DNA of 64,000 bases from Actinomycetaceae bacterium (GTDB lineage Bacteria > Actinomycetota > Actinomycetes > Actinomycetales > Actinomycetaceae): NCBI GenBank assembly GCA_030537615.1, contig JAUNVP010000002.1, positions 1 through 64,000 of the forward strand. Reading direction: 5' to 3'. The translations under genes and the position numbers were made by a program. Positions 62,147 through 64,000 of the stretch are shown here, one piece after another (position 1 is the stretch's first letter; each line of letters opens with the position of its first letter). The notes below the pieces were generated by a model. The model did no database searches and had not been told where the DNA came from. It saw only the letters and a program-made list of their open reading frames with translations.

Positions 62147-63265
62147 TTACTTGGTGGCGTCAGCAACGAGCTTGGAGCGAGTTTCATCATTCTTGTACAC
62201 CTCTGCGGCGTTGTCCTTGGTCACGATGACCGGGGACAACAGGAACGACTTAACCGGATTTCCCTCGACTGACTCGTACTGCTCTTGGTCAACGGTGACA
62301 CCGTCGACGGAGGGCTCTTCACCCTTGGCAAGCTGGCTGGCGAGTTTGGAAGCTGCGACAACGAGTGCTCGAGTGTCCTTGTAGATGGTCGAGTACTGAA
62401 CGCCCTGAGCGACAAGGGTCACGGATTCATCTTCGGAGTCTTGGCCGGTGACCACCGGACGAGGACGCTGTTCACCAACGGAGGTAAGAACGGCGCGAGC
62501 GAGCGTGTCATTGGGGGAAAGGATACCGTCCGGAGCTGCGGTGCCGGTGTAGGTCGATGCGAGGAGCGAGTCCATGCGGTTCTGCGCGTTCTTGGGATCC
62601 CAGCCCTGCGTTGCAGCCTGGGAGAATTCCTTTTGGCCGGAGCCGACAACGAGTGTGCCGTCATCAATCTTCGGGGTGAGGACTGACATTGCGCCGTTGA
62701 AGAACTTGAGGGAGTTTGCGTCATCGGGGGATCCCGCGAATACCTCGACCTGGTAGGGTCCGTCACCCTTTTGTTCTTTCAGACCGTCAAGCAGGGCCTG
62801 GCCCTGGAGTTCGCCAACGTGGAAGTTGTCGTAAGCAATGTAGTAGTCGATGTTCTTCGTGTTGGTCAGCAGGCGATCGTACGCAACGATCTTGATGCCA
62901 GCCGCGGCAGCCTGGTCGAGCTGCGAACCGAGCTGTGAGCCATCGATAGCGCCGATAACAAGTACCTGCACGCCCTTGGCGATCATCGAACCAATCTGGT
63001 TCTGCTGTTCAGAGACGCCGCCGTTAGCAAACTGAATGTCACACTCGGCTTTGAGCTCTGCGCACTGTTCTTTGAAGATCGTTTCGGCCTCGACCCAGTT
63101 CTGCGATGTCTTCTGCGGCATTGCAATACCGATTTTGATGCCTTGGTCTTCACTGGCACCGTTACCGGCATCAGCAGCGTCGTCGCCACCACGAGCGCCA
63201 CATGCGCTGACGCTCAGAGCGACTGCTACCGCAGCGCCGAGTGCCGCGAGTTTACGGAAGTTCAT
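62147..63265 (-). CDS. ChvE-type sugar ABC substrate-binding lipoprotein
   Basis: Periplasmic-binding type I lipoprotein of 372 residues. Lipobox VSAC with C22; after it an acidic linker (GGDDAADAGNGASEDQG). The ribose/xylose-binding fold shows IGIAMPQKTSQNW, AKGVQVLVIGAIDG, IVAYDRLLTNTKNIDYYIAYDN and FAGSPDDANS. Closest to the multiple-monosaccharide ChvE/XylF class. It lies after its permease gene, 108 nt away, which is the reverse of the common chvE-gguA-gguB order. It may be expressed on its own as well. Confidence 0.9.
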   Translation of the reverse strand: MNFRKLAALGAAVAVALSVSACGARGGDDAADAGNGASEDQGIKIGIAMPQKTSQNWVEAETIFKEQCAELKAECDIQFANGGVSEQQNQIGSMIAKGVQVLVIGAIDGSQLGSQLDQAAAAGIKIVAYDRLLTNTKNIDYYIAYDNFHVGELQGQALLDGLKEQKGDGPYQVEVFAGSPDDANSLKFFNGAMSVLTPKIDDGTLVVGSGQKEFSQAATQGWDPKNAQNRMDSLLASTYTGTAAPDGILSPNDTLARAVLTSVGEQRPRPVVTGQDSEDESVTLVAQGVQYSTIYKDTRALVVAASKLASQLAKGEEPSVDGVTVDQEQYESVEGNPVKSFLLSPVIVTKDNAAEVYKNDETRSKLVADATK

Positions 63266-63356
63266 ATTGTTCCTTCTTTCGTTTACTGTGTGTATTACTT
63301 TGAGCGTCAGTGAAGGTTCACATTCGGCTGTGATCCGCGCAAGAACTCTCGCGCGA

Positions 63357-63370
63357 CGTGCATGTGCACG
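63357..63370. repeat. Palindrome between sugar permease and binding-protein genes
   Basis: cgtgca-tg-tgcacg, just past the permease stop on the minus strand. It could form a small hairpin that stabilises or separates the two messages. No T-run, so not a standard terminator. Confidence 0.4.
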
Positions 63371-63373
63371 ACG

Positions 63374-64000
63374 TTATTGTTTTCGCCCGAGCGGGTCGGA
63401 GGTGCCGGGTCGGGCTACGTCTTGGACCGGGACGGTTGAGGTCGGGGTTTCGGTGGCTGAATTAGCCAGTGATGCGTCCTCTGCCGAAGTCACCAAAGCT
63501 GGTGAGGTTCCGGGTTCGCCGCGATTTCGTCGCCACGCATTCTGGAACATTCCGATGACCGAACGCTTGCCCTGCTGCTTGGAGTAGACATCGAGTGCGA
63601 CGGCTGCGAGAAGCACCGCGCCCTTAATGACCTGCGTTCGGTCGATGCCGATACCCATGAGGGATAAGCCGTTGTTGAGGGACGCCATGACGAGGGCGCC
63701 AACCATGGTTCCCATGACTGTTCCGACGCCACCGGTGACGGCCGCTCCACCGATAAAGACGGCGGCAATGGCGTCCAGTTCCCACAGGTTGCCGTCTTGC
63801 GGTCCGGAGGCGTGCGCTCGACCAATAAAGACAACTGCCGCTACCGAGGCGAGGAGGGCATTGTTGAACATGACGAAGAAGTTGGTCTTGCGGAGGGAAA
63901 CACCGGCTAGAGCTGCTGCCTGACGGTTACCGCCAACAGCGTAAACTCCGCGGCCGAGGATCGTCTTGGTCGAGAGGAAGGAGTAGAAGAGCACGAGGAC
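63374..64000 (-). CDS. sugar ABC transporter permease, GguB/XylH type (partial)
   Basis: C-terminal 208 residues of a membrane permease. The frame is open to the right edge and the N terminus lies outside. The coupling segment GRGVYAVGGNRQAAALAGV is typical of ribose/xylose-type permeases, followed by LWELDAIAAVFIGGAAVTGG and TQVIKGAVLLAAVALDVYSKQ. A 50-residue Ser/Thr/Ala-rich tail (ALVTSAEDASLANSATETPT and on) extends past the usual end. Its ATPase partner should lie further upstream, off the window. Confidence 0.88.
   Translation of the reverse strand, partial: VLVLFYSFLSTKTILGRGVYAVGGNRQAAALAGVSLRKTNFFVMFNNALLASVAAVVFIGRAHASGPQDGNLWELDAIAAVFIGGAAVTGGVGTVMGTMVGALVMASLNNGLSLMGIGIDRTQVIKGAVLLAAVALDVYSKQQGKRSVIGMFQNAWRRNRGEPGTSPALVTSAEDASLANSATETPTSTVPVQDVARPGTSDPLGRKQ

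Noticed and set aside
1-64000. CRISPR arrays, insertion sequences, integrases, tRNA genes
   Set aside because: I looked for spaced direct repeats, transposase-like proteins and cloverleaf-like patterns and found none that held up by eye.

Overview
The window comes from a high-GC Gram-positive bacterium, most likely a host-associated actinomycete of the Actinomycetaceae type (inferred from gene content, not from a search). The pointers are an LPXTG-type sortase-anchored nucleotidase, several lipoproteins with actinobacterial-style lipoboxes, a C5-pathway HemL, LutABC lactate oxidation, and an SBP5-type sialate importer of the kind known from corynebacteria. Hand-counted lines are usually 55-60% G+C. 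Parts of 24-32 kb and the pucR gene drop to 33-35% in sampled lines, so the window is mosaic. I see no rRNA, tRNA, CRISPR array or insertion sequence.

Layout. 0-5 kb: hemL, then pntAB (proton-translocating transhydrogenase), closed by a textbook terminator. 5-11.5 kb: a lactate-use operon (LctP permease, lutABC) followed by an SQR-like flavoprotein and a 59-residue companion. 11.7-19.2 kb: a cell-wall nucleotidase, then a divergent envelope module with a TcaA-like membrane protein facing a MacA/MacB-type ABC exporter and a polysaccharide-deacetylase lipoprotein. 19.2-32.2 kb: a sialic-acid island. On the minus strand lie nanA-nanK-nanE-acetylesterase-glycerate kinase. On the plus strand lie a five-gene SatABCD/SiaEFGI-like importer, a cytosolic beta-propeller hydrolase and a GntR/FadR regulator. 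The divergent promoter region between the two arms is packed with dyads. 32.2-35.9 kb: RidA, a rhodanese, and a Gfo/Idh-PfkB pair.

35.8-46.5 kb is the most unusual block. A PucR regulator is divergent from a second LctP-family permease, DUF2877 (AllH-like), an Nramp-fold transporter without the Nramp metal ligands, DUF1116 (AllG-like), FdrA (AllF-like), a 61-residue FdrA-associated ORF, a second DUF1116 and carbamate kinase. This looks like a carbamoyl-transfer pathway that makes ATP from a carbamoylated (ureido) compound by way of carbamoyl phosphate. None of the upstream allantoin enzymes is present, so the real substrate is open.

46.5-64 kb: RluA-type pseudouridine synthase; an aldo/keto reductase-like half protein; a five-gene minus-strand operon (DASS anion transporter, cNMP-domain histidine kinase, single-domain response regulator, CPBP protease, SDR-TspO fusion); a small membrane protein; Zn alcohol dehydrogenase with a LacI regulator; ACT-domain malic enzyme; a TauE/SafE exporter; methylmalonate-semialdehyde dehydrogenase; and the distal part of a ChvE/GguB-type sugar ABC transporter that runs off the right edge.

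Taken together the genes describe an organism that eats host-derived lactate, sialic acid, nucleotides, dicarboxylates and probably ureides, with redox balancing through Pnt, Lut and malic enzyme.
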